Assembly (NCBI RefSeq): GCF_000164695.2
Contig: NC_014643.1
Coordinates: 868,001-932,000 of the forward strand
DNA: 64,000 bases
Direction: 5' to 3'
Source of the DNA: Rothia dentocariosa ATCC 17931
GTDB lineage: Bacteria > Actinomycetota > Actinomycetes > Actinomycetales > Micrococcaceae
Shown: piece after piece, positions 9,988 to 18,936 of the stretch
How positions within the stretch are numbered: the stretch's first letter is position 1
Layout of the letters: the number at the start of each line of letters is the position of its first letter
Made by a program: the position numbers and the translations under genes
Notes under the pieces: generated by a model
What the model was told of the DNA's origin: nothing
What the model saw: the letters and a program-made list of their open reading frames with translations, nothing else
Database searches by the model: none

Positions 9988-10968
9988 TTATTCCCCGTAT
10001 GGTTCGTGCTTGAAAACGAACTTTCCGATGGTTTTACCGGCGCGAAGCCGCCCTAAAGCCTGGGCGCCGTCGCGAATATCGACTTCCTCCTGAATTGGCA
10101 CCGTCACCTCGCCGGATGCAACCAACGCCAAAGCGCGGCGCAGATAGGCAGTAGAAATATCGGGGTAGGCATTGGAGAGCAGCCCGATGTTGAAGCCCAT
10201 CATGCTGATACCGTCGAACCAGAAGGTATTGGTGCCCACCGTCTGATCCCCGTCTTGAGCGGCGTTGCCCACCACGATCAGCCGCCCCTCGAAACGCAGA
10301 AGTTTAAGGAGTTCGGGGCGGTTGCGTCCAGAAACCGGGTCGATAATCACGTCGAATTGCCGCCCGCTCTTATCCGCAAGTTCATCGCGCAGCCACACCT
10401 CGTCGTAGCCGAGGTCAAGGGCGAGTCGGCGTTTTTCTTCGGTACTGACAATGCCGACCACCTTTCCGGCGCCCATAAGCTTGGCGACCTGCCCGAATTG
10501 CGTACCCAGACCACCCATAGCAGCCTGCACCAGCACGTGTTCGCCGGGCTGCAGACGCGCGGTGCGTTCGAGCGCCGCAAGGGCTGTAGGGGTATTAGCA
10601 GGAACGACCGCCGCCAATGCCGGGTTCATGCCTGCAGGCAGGGGTGCCACAAGGTTTGCCTGCGCCAGGCAGATTTGGCCGAAGCCGCCTCCTGCACCCA
10701 GCAGGGTCAGCGGAGCCGCAACCTTGTCTCCCACACGCAGGCCGGTTACTCCTTCACCGAGGGCGTGGATGCGCCCCGCGGCTTCGATACCTGGTGCCCA
10801 GGGAAGCGGAAGCTCTGCCATGCCTTCAGCGAGAAGCGCATCGACATACCCGACTCCCGCGTATTCTGCACGAATGGTAACCTGCCCGGGGCCTGGGGTG
10901 GGTTCGGGCACGTCCTGGTACTGCAGCCCGTCGATGCCGGTGTACTGCGTGATGTTGAGGGCTTTCAT
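9988..10968 (-). CDS. Zinc-independent NADPH:quinone oxidoreductase, MDR family
   Basis: 326 residues with the medium-chain dehydrogenase/reductase layout: a GroES-like N-terminal half (APGIEAAGRIHALGEGVTGLRVGDKVA, about 78-105) and a Rossmann half with VQAAMGGLGTQFGQVAKLMGA (about 150-170; a variant of the AxxGGxG NADP motif). Zinc-binding cysteines are absent, as in quinone oxidoreductases that reduce quinones or enones with NADPH. The start is ATG at 10968 with AAGGAT upstream. It appears monocistronic. A palindrome lies 35-50 bases upstream of the start, so control by a small DNA-binding repressor is plausible. The substrate cannot be told. Confidence 0.85.
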   Translation of the reverse strand: MKALNITQYTGIDGLQYQDVPEPTPGPGQVTIRAEYAGVGYVDALLAEGMAELPLPWAPGIEAAGRIHALGEGVTGLRVGDKVAAPLTLLGAGGGFGQICLAQANLVAPLPAGMNPALAAVVPANTPTALAALERTARLQPGEHVLVQAAMGGLGTQFGQVAKLMGAGKVVGIVSTEEKRRLALDLGYDEVWLRDELADKSGRQFDVIIDPVSGRNRPELLKLLRFEGRLIVVGNAAQDGDQTVGTNTFWFDGISMMGFNIGLLSNAYPDISTAYLRRALALVASGEVTVPIQEEVDIRDGAQALGRLRAGKTIGKFVFKHEPYGE

Positions 10969-11002
10969 GAGATTATCCTTTCTATAGCAGACACCTTAAT
11001 AG

Positions 11003-11018
11003 TAACAGCTATCTGTTA
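11003..11018. promoter_or_regulatory. Operator-like palindrome upstream of the oxidoreductase
   Basis: TAACAG-CTAT-CTGTTA, 6-bp arms with a 4-bp spacer, 35-50 bases upstream of the start and within the expected promoter. No cognate regulator gene is adjacent. Confidence 0.4.
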
Positions 11019-11086
11019 TAGAAGATACAGAAACGCATCTCTCACACAAAGAATGGGTGCTGGCAGCAATACACTCGCCCGTAAAA

Positions 11087-11147
11087 CGGGAGCATTTTCT
11101 TCATGCGGGAGCGGCTTAAGTGCTCCCAGATGAAGAAAATGCTCCCG
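11087..11147. repeat. Long intergenic hairpin, perfect 18-bp arms
   Basis: CGGGAGCATTTTCTTCAT (11087-11104) pairs perfectly with 11130-11147. The 25-base loop contains a smaller GGAGC/GCTCC hairpin. It lies between the 3' end of the ImmA/IrrE-like gene and the 5' side of the oxidoreductase gene, so it may terminate the former. Confidence 0.6.
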
Positions 11148-11211
11148 AAATTTCTGCACCCCGAATACCCAAAATAGCGCTGCTTCTAGCGACAGCGAGC
11201 CCTCGCTAAAA

Positions 11212-11613
11212 CTACGCCTGCGCCACGGTAAGCGGATGCGCATCCAGGTAAATCACCAAAAGCTCCTCGGTTACGTCAAGCTCATAGGCAAGCGCGGGCA
11301 GGTTATCCGGGTAGAAGGCGGCGGCGCGGCGCAGATCCCCCGGGTCGATCAGATTTTCTGCGGCGAGCAGGTCGCAGCTGCGTTCGCGGCGGGCGCTATA
11401 GGATGCATCCCAAGCATCGTGCTCGTCTCCGCGCACGGCATGCACGAGTTCGTGGGCGAGCACGGAGCGTTCTTGCCGGGTGCGCATTCCTTCGCGCAGG
11501 GTAATGGTGCGGCTGGCATGGTCGTAGCGACCGAGCATTCCGTGCCCGGGCGTTCCCCAGACTATATCGACCCCGAGCGCGTGTGCGTGAGTGTAGGGAT
11601 CGTAGCTAGGCAC
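11212..11613 (-). CDS. ImmA/IrrE-like zinc metallopeptidase
   Basis: A small metallopeptidase-like protein with the HExxH zinc motif in VLAHELVHAVRGDEHDAWD and a downstream ERSCDLLAAENL helix, as in the ImmA/IrrE (M78) family. Members cleave or antagonise a partner helix-turn-helix repressor. The upstream gene encodes such a protein and ends at 11606. An in-frame ATG at 11637 precedes the AGGAGG site, so the real start is probably GTG 11613 (9 bases after it) or TTG 11616 (6 bases). That gives about 133 residues and a few bases of overlap. The short, coupled pair resembles phage or ICE regulatory modules. Confidence 0.75.
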   Translation of the reverse strand: MPSYDPYTHAHALGVDIVWGTPGHGMLGRYDHASRTITLREGMRTRQERSVLAHELVHAVRGDEHDAWDASYSARRERSCDLLAAENLIDPGDLRRAAAFYPDNLPALAYELDVTEELLVIYLDAHPLTVAQA

Positions 11614-12112
11614 CAAAGAATCCCTCCTCGCTGTCATAGATTTCGCCGCGCTTTGCGGCCAGGGCGTAGTCCTCTGCCGTGTATTTGCGATCCCCTTCGC
11701 CGGATGCACCGCTCGCGGCACCCGCGACTGCTCGCCCAGCTTGTGCGGGTGCGGCAGCAGGCACCTCCACGGGGGTGGCAGGGGGTACCGTGGCACGCAT
11801 CGGCTGTTCCCGGGTTTGCACCGCCGTCATGCGGCGCAGCACCTCGCCCATTAAGTCTTCGTTGGAAACATCGCGAATAGACCCGCCCACCCGCAGGGAT
11901 TTAGCGCGAGCGGTGGTGATAAGCCCGCTTTCGACCATGAGGTCGAGCAGGTCAAGCCCGAAGCGGTCGGCTATCTTAACGAGGGTTTCTACATCCATTA
12001 CTCCAGCGCCCGAGAATCGCCGCTGAATAGCGTTAGGGTTCATGCCGAGTTCGGCGGCGAGCGCCCGCTGGGAGAGTCCTGTCTTGTATTTGATGTAGTC
12101 ACCGATAGCCAT
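11606..12112 (-). CDS. Helix-turn-helix regulator (XRE/Cro-type)
   Basis: 168 residues. The N-terminal 60 residues contain an XRE-like fold (YKTGLSQRALAAELGMNPNAIQ, residues about 9-30). The rest is a linker rich in Ala and Pro and an acidic tail. It overlaps the ImmA/IrrE-like gene, the usual repressor/protease pairing. A palindrome, CAGTCT-AGC-AGACTG, sits 6-20 bases upstream of its ATG and is the obvious autoregulatory operator. The target gene may be the divergent plus-strand gene at 12339, across a 226-base gap. Confidence 0.75.
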   Translation of the reverse strand: MAIGDYIKYKTGLSQRALAAELGMNPNAIQRRFSGAGVMDVETLVKIADRFGLDLLDLMVESGLITTARAKSLRVGGSIRDVSNEDLMGEVLRRMTAVQTREQPMRATVPPATPVEVPAAAPAQAGRAVAGAASGASGEGDRKYTAEDYALAAKRGEIYDSEEGFFGA

Positions 12113-12117
12113 GCCAC

Positions 12118-12132
12118 CAGTCTAGCAGACTG
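12118..12132. promoter_or_regulatory. Operator-like palindrome before the HTH gene
   Basis: CAGTCT-AGC-AGACTG, perfect 6-bp arms with a 3-bp spacer, directly abutting the HTH start. Size and position fit an XRE repressor operator. Confidence 0.45.
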
Positions 12133-12249
12133 ATTTATTTTTCGGGTCATAAATATTACAAAATCATTCATTATGCCCGAAATTCCAGGGTTTTAATCGT
12201 GTTTTGCATTAATAATTCAATCAAAACGCATGACTTTCTCTTTCGTTTC

Positions 12250-12282
12250 GGGTATGCTGTCACAAGGTCCCACAGCATACCC
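12250..12282. repeat. Hairpin in the leader of the small membrane gene
   Basis: GGGTATGCTGT (12250-12260) and ACAGCATACCC (12272-12282) form a perfect 11-bp stem with an 11-base loop, 56 bases upstream of the next start. There is no T-run, so it is not a plain terminator. It could be a leader structure or an element end. Confidence 0.5.
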
Positions 12283-12338
12283 CTCTAGATAGAACCTGCC
12301 GCCCGCCGCCGCATCTCAACCAGCAGAAAGGACGAACT

Positions 12339-12590
12339 ATGACACGCACACAAAAACCGCGCCAGCAAAAACGACGAGCAGTTCAGCGGTTCAATTGGTT
12401 TAAGCATCTCAACGCGATCATTCCTGCGGTAGCCACTCTTCTGCAGGTGTACGGCCTGCTCAGCCAAGAGCAGGCGAGCGCCTGGGCTGCGCTGGCGCTA
12501 ACCATCATCAGGTTGTGGTTAAACTGGTGCACAGAACGAACCTCGCACGCAGCTGAGAGCACCTCACATTCCGCGTCACAACGCAGGTAA
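12339..12590 (+). CDS. Small membrane protein, holin-like
   Basis: 83 residues: a very basic N-terminus (MTRTQKPRQQKRRAVQRF), a hydrophobic stretch about 26-62 that can form one or two helices around LLSQEQ, and a polar tail. Size and topology recall small phage holins of Actinobacteria, but no family signature was recognised. ATG 12339 is preceded by AGAAAGGA. It is divergent from the HTH/ImmA-IrrE pair. Function is uncertain. Confidence 0.55.
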   Translation: MTRTQKPRQQKRRAVQRFNWFKHLNAIIPAVATLLQVYGLLSQEQASAWAALALTIIRLWLNWCTERTSHAAESTSHSASQRR

Positions 12591-12718
12591 TACGTGCTCC
12601 CTCCAAAACCGGCAAAAAACGCCCCGGCATTCTGCCTCTGCTAGAGAAGATTGCACACCAGGAAGGCATCTAAAATCTATCCGAGATTTTAGACCATGAG
12701 CTTTCTCAAGATATAAGT

Positions 12719-12757
12719 TCCCGCAGATTCCCCGCGCCTATAGGGAGCCTGCGGGAG
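12719..12757 (+). terminator. Terminator-like hairpin before the GT2 pair
   Basis: A stem of about 14 bp with mismatches, CCCGCAGATTCCC against GGGAGCCTGCGGG, followed by a short T-rich stretch. A second small hairpin (TAAAATCT/AGATTTTA, about 12671-12691) lies just before it. Together they insulate the glycosyltransferase genes. Confidence 0.6.
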
Positions 12758-12847
12758 CTTTATCCGTCTTAAACATGCTTCCGATAGGTAAACTCTTATA
12801 CTCGCGGTAGCATGAGTAGCAGACTACCCTACAAAGACGGAGATCCT

Positions 12848-13834
12848 ATGCGTACCCCTCGTACCAGCATCATCATGCCGGTCTACAACACCGCCAACAC
12901 CGTCATCAACGCCATACAATCCGTCCGAAACCAAACAGACCCCAACTTTGAACTGCTCATCATGATCGACGGATCCCCCGATGACTCCGCCGACATCATC
13001 ACCGCATACCACAAGAAAAACCCCGACACCCGCATCCATATCTTCAACAACCCCGAAAATAAAGGCGTCTCCGCCGTACGCAACCAAGGACTCGACGCAG
13101 CCCGCGGCGACTGGATCACCTTCATCGACTCAGACGACGAATACCACCCCGAATTCCTCGAAAAACTTCACGAGGCGGCGCGCACTCACGATGCCGACAT
13201 CGCCGTATGCGGGCATACCATCAGACACAGCGACGGTACCGAAGTGCACCGGGCAAAAGTTACCCCCGGAGTGCACGAAGGCGAAGATATTGCCATTGAG
13301 TTTTTGGAAGACCGCTACACCGGGTTCATGTGCGATAAAATCTTCCGTGCCCAACTATTTGATGGGGTGCGGTTCGCCGAAGACATTCATCGCGCAGAAG
13401 ATGCCCTCGTCGTCTTTGCCTGCTGCATGAAGGCGAAGCGCCTGGTCGGCATCACCGATCACCTCTACACCTACAGGATGGAACAGGGCGGGCTGACCTG
13501 GGGGCGCATCACACCCGTTGAAGAGAGTATTCGCCACACTGACTATATGCGCCGCGTTGCCGGAGATTTACTGAAAACCCCGCGAGGCAAAAACGCTTTT
13601 GCCGCATCTACAAGCGTCACCTTTCTCAATAATGCGCAGCAGGCTCTTCTTGCCGGCGGTTCGGATGCATCCGGCGTTATCTCCGCATGCCGAAAACAGC
13701 TTTCGTGGGGTCAGGTTTTTGCGACTCTGCGTTCACGCCCACTCATGGGTGCTGCGGGTGCTCTCTTGAAGCTCTCGCCAAAGCTATACCGGGTGCTTTA
13801 CGGCGCTTATGTCAAACGTAACTACGGCCTTTAA
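12848..13834 (+). CDS. GT2 family glycosyltransferase (tandem copy 1)
   Basis: 328 residues from ATG 12848, which has GGAG 6 bases upstream; an ATG at 12812 lacks a ribosome-binding site. The GT-A core has SIIMPVYNTANTVINAI and the metal-binding ITFIDSDDE (DxD type), followed by a C-terminal helical part. Such enzymes add a sugar from a nucleotide-sugar donor to cell-wall or capsule glycans at the inner membrane face. The first 219 bases are nearly identical to those of the next gene, with only three synonymous differences. The downstream parts have diverged, so acceptor or donor specificity probably differs. Confidence 0.85.
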   Translation: MRTPRTSIIMPVYNTANTVINAIQSVRNQTDPNFELLIMIDGSPDDSADIITAYHKKNPDTRIHIFNNPENKGVSAVRNQGLDAARGDWITFIDSDDEYHPEFLEKLHEAARTHDADIAVCGHTIRHSDGTEVHRAKVTPGVHEGEDIAIEFLEDRYTGFMCDKIFRAQLFDGVRFAEDIHRAEDALVVFACCMKAKRLVGITDHLYTYRMEQGGLTWGRITPVEESIRHTDYMRRVAGDLLKTPRGKNAFAASTSVTFLNNAQQALLAGGSDASGVISACRKQLSWGQVFATLRSRPLMGAAGALLKLSPKLYRVLYGAYVKRNYGL

Positions 13835-13860
13835 CCCTATATCGATCCAGGAAAAATTTT

Positions 13861-14844
13861 ATGCGTACCCCTCGTACCAGCATCATCATGCCGGTCTACA
13901 ACACCGCCAACACCGTCATCAACGCCATACAATCCGTCCGAAACCAAACAGACCCCAACTTTGAACTCCTCATCATGATCGACGGATCCCCCGATGACTC
14001 CGCCGACATCATCACCGCATACCACAAGAAAAACCCCGACACCCGCATCCACATCTTCAACAACCCCGAAAACAAAGGCCTCTCTGCTATGCGTAATCAG
14101 GGGCTCGAACATGCACGAGGTGACTGGGTAGTTTTCCCCGATTCCGATGATGCCCTCGAACCTACCTTTTTGGAACGGCTACATCAGCAGGCTGAGCTTA
14201 CCGGGGCAGACGTGGTGAATTGTGCTCATAACATGGTAGATACGCGGGGGCACAAGACTAAACGCCTCAAGGGTACACCGGGTATACGCACCGGTGAACA
14301 AGCAGCTTACGAGCTTCTGCAAGATGAACTTTCCCCCTACGCTTGGGATAAAATCATTCGCCGTTCTCTTTTCAACGATGTTCGTTACCCCGATATTGAG
14401 CGCGCCGAAGATGAATGCGCTCTCCTCAAGTGCTACTTGGCGGCACAGAGCGTATCAGTAATAGACGATCCTCTCTACAACTACTCCGTAACTCCAGACA
14501 GTCTGACATGGAGTCGCATTACCCCGGTAGAAGAAACACATCGCCTCATCGCATATTTTGAGGAAGCTCTCGGAGAGCACCGCAGCAAACCCGATGCGCA
14601 AAAAGCCCTAACCGTCGCGCGAGTTCTTGCGTTTCTTAACAACGCCCAGCAAGCATTAGTGGTCGGCGGTGACAGTGCGCGAGAGACACTACGTGAATGC
14701 CGCAAAGGTTTCACCTATACGCAAGCGCTCACAACACTTCGCACCAATCGAGTTTTTGGAGCAGCGGGAGTACTTCTTAAAACTTCCCCAAAACTCTACC
14801 GTGTTTTATACGGAATATATATAAAACGTACTTATAAAATGTAG
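13861..14844 (+). CDS. GT2 family glycosyltransferase (tandem copy 2)
   Basis: 327 residues, same layout as copy 1: SIIMPVYNTANTVINAI, then WVVFPDSDDALEP with the DxD-type motif. It starts 26 bases after the copy-1 stop, so the two are probably cotranscribed. Similarity to copy 1 is near-perfect up to base 14079 and then falls sharply. The 3' portion is visibly less C-rich at third codon positions than the shared 5' part, which fits recent gene conversion or segment capture. The acceptor is unknown. Confidence 0.85.
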   Translation: MRTPRTSIIMPVYNTANTVINAIQSVRNQTDPNFELLIMIDGSPDDSADIITAYHKKNPDTRIHIFNNPENKGLSAMRNQGLEHARGDWVVFPDSDDALEPTFLERLHQQAELTGADVVNCAHNMVDTRGHKTKRLKGTPGIRTGEQAAYELLQDELSPYAWDKIIRRSLFNDVRYPDIERAEDECALLKCYLAAQSVSVIDDPLYNYSVTPDSLTWSRITPVEETHRLIAYFEEALGEHRSKPDAQKALTVARVLAFLNNAQQALVVGGDSARETLRECRKGFTYTQALTTLRTNRVFGAAGVLLKTSPKLYRVLYGIYIKRTYKM

Positions 14845-14912
14845 AATATGAATTTTGGTACTGTCACGTATCTATAAGCATAAACAGCAGTCATAAAACA
14901 CAAAGGGTTGGT

Positions 14913-16007
14913 ATGGTAGGCTCCACACGCGATAATTCCCTTCACCTTAAGGGAACAAAATCCTCAAAGCAGCGCCGTGTGTACCTTGACCTCATCAATT
15001 CGGTGGCAATCATGTGGGTGGTACTCCTGCATGTGCGTTTTATTACCCCGGATAATCCTTCATCTTCGGCGTGGTGGGTTGAAAATATCCTATCTGGCTT
15101 CGGGGTTGCGGCAGTTCCTCTATTCTTTATGGCGACTGGCATTAATCTCTTGGATTTTACTCGCCGCGAGTCTATAGGAACGTTCTATCGCAAGCGTTTT
15201 ACCAAAATTCTGATTCCCATGATCTTATGGGCGCAGGTCTATCTTTTCGTTCATATGTGGACGGGTTCTACTCCGTTTCCCGGAGTTCACGAAATTCTGC
15301 GAACATTAGTAGCCCCCAGCAGCGAGGCAGCCACCTTCTGGTATCTTGAGGCCTTAGTCGGCGTCTATCTAGTGCTTCCGATTTTCTCTTACGCCATACG
15401 TGGTGCTCAGACGGAACAAACTACCACGGCACGCACCGGATTCTTCTGGCTTATGGCGGCACTCGGACTTGTCTTACCGATTATCACCCAGGCAATCCAC
15501 CTGATCTACCCTCACGTCCTACCCGAGTTTGTTGCACCCATCACCGGGTATCTTGGGTTCTGTCTTCTTGGGTATGCACTTGCCAATACCGAATTTTCTC
15601 GTGCGTGGCGCATCGCTATTTATCTGTTGGGCATCGTGGGATTAGGAGGATTTATCTTCGGCAGTGCTTATTTAATTGAGCATCGCCCAACATTCGTGCC
15701 TCTGGCACACGGATACCTTGCAGTTCCAGCAATTTTATGGGCAAGCGCGGTCTTGGTGTTCTGCAAGTATTCACGCATCGGCCAAGCATCGCCCACGGTG
15801 CAGAATATTCTAAAACGCCTTGCGGCTCTCACGTTCGGGGTTTATCTGGTACATCTTCTTATCATCCAAATTCTACAGGCGGTAAACTTCTCGCTGACTA
15901 AAGTGCAGTGGGAAGTTCCCTATGCACTCTTCGTGTGGGCTTTATCCGCCGCGATTGTGTGGATGCTGCGGCTCATTCCTCCGGTACGCCGCTGGATTCT
16001 GCCCTAA
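14913..16007 (+). CDS. Acyltransferase family 3 membrane protein
   Basis: 364 residues with about ten membrane segments. The N-terminal RRVYLDLINSVAIMWVVLLHVRF contains the Asp/His positions typical of the acyltransferase-3 (OafA/NodX) family, which O-acetylates or succinylates surface glycans. RKRFTKILIPMILWAQVY follows at about 90. It has an AAGGG site before ATG 14913 and lies 68 bases after the GT2 pair, so it probably modifies the same polymer. Confidence 0.85.
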   Translation: MVGSTRDNSLHLKGTKSSKQRRVYLDLINSVAIMWVVLLHVRFITPDNPSSSAWWVENILSGFGVAAVPLFFMATGINLLDFTRRESIGTFYRKRFTKILIPMILWAQVYLFVHMWTGSTPFPGVHEILRTLVAPSSEAATFWYLEALVGVYLVLPIFSYAIRGAQTEQTTTARTGFFWLMAALGLVLPIITQAIHLIYPHVLPEFVAPITGYLGFCLLGYALANTEFSRAWRIAIYLLGIVGLGGFIFGSAYLIEHRPTFVPLAHGYLAVPAILWASAVLVFCKYSRIGQASPTVQNILKRLAALTFGVYLVHLLIIQILQAVNFSLTKVQWEVPYALFVWALSAAIVWMLRLIPPVRRWILP

Positions 16008-16244
16008 TAAGTTTTACTCCGAGAAATCGTTGAGGGGTTTACCCACAGTATATTGACGCAACGCTGCGAAATTTGTGGAAGCATAAACTCGCCCTCAATA
16101 TATAAGTGAGCTCACCGAGAAAGACTGTTAAATTTCTACCGTTAAATAATCTCATCTAAATCACACTGTTCAGGTAGAATTTAGATAGTTTGTGTCACTC
16201 ACTGATGGTCACTGTAGATCATCTAATAACTCAGGAGCAACCGC

Positions 16245-17474
16245 GTGCTGCATAACAATATACAGAGATACCCTACGCTTTATGAAGGGGTATTTGAGCG
16301 TGCCAATTCACTCAATTTTTTAAGACTTATTCTCGCTTCTTGTGTGATTTTCTCCCATACACCCTACCTTGTCATGGGCGCCAAAGTAGACGAGCACCCT
16401 ATTGTGCACAACTTTTATGTATTTGGTGACTACGCGGTTAATGCATTTTTCTGCATTTCAGGTTTTCTGATTGCGCATAGCGCCTACCGCAGCGGGGCAG
16501 GTTCTTATCTTGTGAAACGTGTGCTCCGTATTTTTCCCGGTTATTGGGTTTCTATTCTTTTTGTGGTTGCCCTTGGCGGCCCGATCTCGGTCATAACGGG
16601 GCACGCCGCAACGGGGTGGGACTGGGCAGATGCTCTTCACTACATTCGCAGCAATTACGATCTGATGGCGCTTCAGTATCCGCTCTTTGGCGGGCCCATT
16701 GACGTTCCTCTGGAATTTCCTTCATGGAATGGGTCTGTCTGGAGCCTAGAATATGAATTCTTCTGCTACCTCCTATTACTTCCGCTTTTTTACCTGCCCT
16801 TGATTCGCAAGAATCTGAAAATCTTTATTCCGCTGGCATACCTCATAAGCCTGAGCTACTACCTGTGTAACCAATATCTGGGGTACGACTTTATGAGCCA
16901 AGCCTTCGGGCTTCACCCGCGCGACCTCAACGCTTCGGCACGTATGTACCCGCTTTTCTTTGCGGGTTCCCTACTTTACCTATTCAGCCGCAAAATCAGG
17001 GTTTACCCGGTGCTGTCGGCTCTGTGCGTTGCAGCCGGGGTGTATTTCACATGGTTGGCGCCGTATGCGGATGTTTTGCAGTGGACCCAGCTTATTCTCG
17101 CTTACGGAATCATTGGTTTAGGATGTTCCATCAACGTTTCTTGGGCGCGCACCAATGACATTTCCTATGGCGTATATGTGTATGCGTGGCCAGTACAACA
17201 AATCCTGGTGATGCTCGGGTCGGTATCCCTGGGCTTAGCGGCCAATATTTTCTTGGATCTGATACTCACCTTCGGTATTGCCTGGCTTTCCTGGATGTTT
17301 ATCGAAAAACCCGCGATGAACCTGGCACGGCATCCCATCGTGACGGGCAGCAAACGCAGGGAACCATCCCCACCACCCACGCACAGTACATCAGATACGC
17401 CCGCATCACAGGCGGATGAGCCCGCAGCGGCTCAGATACCGCGTCCTCTGGGGCATCCCATACAGTTCTCATAA
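16245..17474 (+). CDS. Acyltransferase family 3 (OafA-like) membrane protein
   Basis: 409 residues. FERANSLNFLRLILASCVIFSH carries the conserved Arg and His of the family (about 20-40), YAVNAFFCISGFLIAHS matches the FFxxSGFLI motif, and YLVKRVLRIFPGYWVSIL follows, all strongly OafA-like. The C-terminal 45 residues are Pro/Ser/Thr-rich and probably extracytoplasmic. GTG 16245 has AGGAG 7 bases upstream. It ends at a strong terminator shared with the convergent flippase operon. Confidence 0.88.
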   Translation: MLHNNIQRYPTLYEGVFERANSLNFLRLILASCVIFSHTPYLVMGAKVDEHPIVHNFYVFGDYAVNAFFCISGFLIAHSAYRSGAGSYLVKRVLRIFPGYWVSILFVVALGGPISVITGHAATGWDWADALHYIRSNYDLMALQYPLFGGPIDVPLEFPSWNGSVWSLEYEFFCYLLLLPLFYLPLIRKNLKIFIPLAYLISLSYYLCNQYLGYDFMSQAFGLHPRDLNASARMYPLFFAGSLLYLFSRKIRVYPVLSALCVAAGVYFTWLAPYADVLQWTQLILAYGIIGLGCSINVSWARTNDISYGVYVYAWPVQQILVMLGSVSLGLAANIFLDLILTFGIAWLSWMFIEKPAMNLARHPIVTGSKRREPSPPPTHSTSDTPASQADEPAAAQIPRPLGHPIQFS

Positions 17475-17482
17475 AAGCATCA

Positions 17483-17510
17483 AGGGGCGGCTTATCGTAG
17501 CCGCCCCTTT
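17483..17510. terminator. Bidirectional terminator between convergent genes
   Basis: AGGGGCGGCT / AGCCGCCCCT, perfect 10-bp stem with a 6-base loop, T-run on the plus side and a short AT-rich stretch on the minus side. It separates two convergent units. Confidence 0.88.
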
Positions 17511-17520
17511 TCTATACGTA

Positions 17521-18930
17521 TTAGTGGGTTTCACCTCGTGAGGTATTCTCAACCAGCATCTCCCGTAAAGCCTCGCCCTCACTGAGCGCCTGCGTGGAAC
17601 GGGCGTGAATCCTCATCGCCGCCAGATGCACCACGAACCCGCAGATAGGGCCCGCATAGAGCGCAACTAGGGCTCGCCCCACCACCGGAAGAGGAGTTAA
17701 AAACGCTACCGCGATAACTACCACAGCGGCGGTTGCCCACCCCGTTACATACGCACGATGGCGCCCAATCGCCAACACCATATTCCCCGACAGGGAAATT
17801 AACGCCAGCACGGCGGAGGCAAAAACCAATACCGCCATGACTGTACCGGTGATAACTTCGGCATAAGCATCATTCTGATTAGCTTCCGGCGGGTAAATCA
17901 GCCTAAAAAGCATAGGAGCTACCAGGTATGCGGCACCGGCGCCGAACGCCCCGAGCCCCAGCACCGCTACAGCAGGTTTTAGAAAAGCCGCTAACGGGCG
18001 ATGCTGCTGCTTCAAGAACGCCGAAACAGCCACCCCCTGAAACGCCTGCAGGGGAATCATAATCGGCGAGCGCGTAATAGAAATCGCCAAAAAGAGCGCA
18101 CCCATAACGAGTTTGGTGTGTTCACTCTGGTTCGGCTCGCTGCCGTCCAAAATATTGGGAAAGCCCATCATAATCACAGCAGCGGATGCCGAGGACAGGA
18201 ACGACCAGATCAGGTTCATGCTGAGCTGTTTGACCTCAATATCGGCGCGTGCCGCCCAGGCTTTGCGCCCGCCGGGAAGAAAGAGGGCAAGAAGTATCCA
18301 CAACGCCATAGGGGTTACGGTGGCGACTTCCAGACCCGTGAGCGTGGGAACCGCGAATGCTGCGGCGATCATCAGCACGAGACGACCCGCCGATTCTAGG
18401 GCGCCGATCCCGGCGAAGAGATACCAGCTGTCGCGCCCAGCACTGGCACCGCTCATGGTTGCCTGCAATGCGTAAAAGGCTACACCTGCGGCAATGGATC
18501 CTACCGCCCACGGGGTATTTGTAGGAATTTGATCGTGCGCCCACAGCGGGGAGGTGAGCACCACGAGAAGCCCCGCTAACAGACCGAAAGCACCGGCAAC
18601 ATATACCACGCGCACCCGGTATACGCCGTCACGCCGTGCTGCGCCAACCGCGCGGGTTACTTCCGGCTGAATGCCCGTAATAATACCGGTTACCGCGAAG
18701 AGCGCACCCCAGAACAGCAGAAACTCTTTCATCTGGATACCGCCGAGCGCATGATTAGCGATAACGGTAGTGCCTAAAGTCGCCAGCGCCGTCAACACCG
18801 AGGACGCTAAAAGCGCCATCGATTGATACCGGCTGATAGTCCCGCCGGCTGTGCCCTGCTGATCCGTATTCTCGGGGGTTATGTTCTCTGGGGCGGGGTC
18901 ATCCTGGGGTGTGTTCTTCGCGCCAGCCAT
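17521..18930 (-). CDS. Polysaccharide flippase-like membrane protein (MOP superfamily)
   Basis: 469 residues: a polar acidic N-terminus (about 30 residues) and then 12-14 membrane segments in the Wzx/MurJ-like arrangement, e.g. ALLASSVLTALATLGTTVIANHALGG. It probably flips lipid-linked oligosaccharides made by the neighbouring glycosyltransferases. AAGG lies 5 bases before ATG 18930, and the gene starts 6 bases after the preceding GT2 gene. It is last in a four-gene minus-strand operon. Confidence 0.75.
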   Translation of the reverse strand: MAGAKNTPQDDPAPENITPENTDQQGTAGGTISRYQSMALLASSVLTALATLGTTVIANHALGGIQMKEFLLFWGALFAVTGIITGIQPEVTRAVGAARRDGVYRVRVVYVAGAFGLLAGLLVVLTSPLWAHDQIPTNTPWAVGSIAAGVAFYALQATMSGASAGRDSWYLFAGIGALESAGRLVLMIAAAFAVPTLTGLEVATVTPMALWILLALFLPGGRKAWAARADIEVKQLSMNLIWSFLSSASAAVIMMGFPNILDGSEPNQSEHTKLVMGALFLAISITRSPIMIPLQAFQGVAVSAFLKQQHRPLAAFLKPAVAVLGLGAFGAGAAYLVAPMLFRLIYPPEANQNDAYAEVITGTVMAVLVFASAVLALISLSGNMVLAIGRHRAYVTGWATAAVVVIAVAFLTPLPVVGRALVALYAGPICGFVVHLAAMRIHARSTQALSEGEALREMLVENTSRGETH

Positions 18931-18936
18931 AGGACC

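Noticed and set aside
10255..11133. 292-codon plus-strand ORF
   Set aside because: It is antisense to the quinone oxidoreductase and runs over its promoter and operator; no domains.
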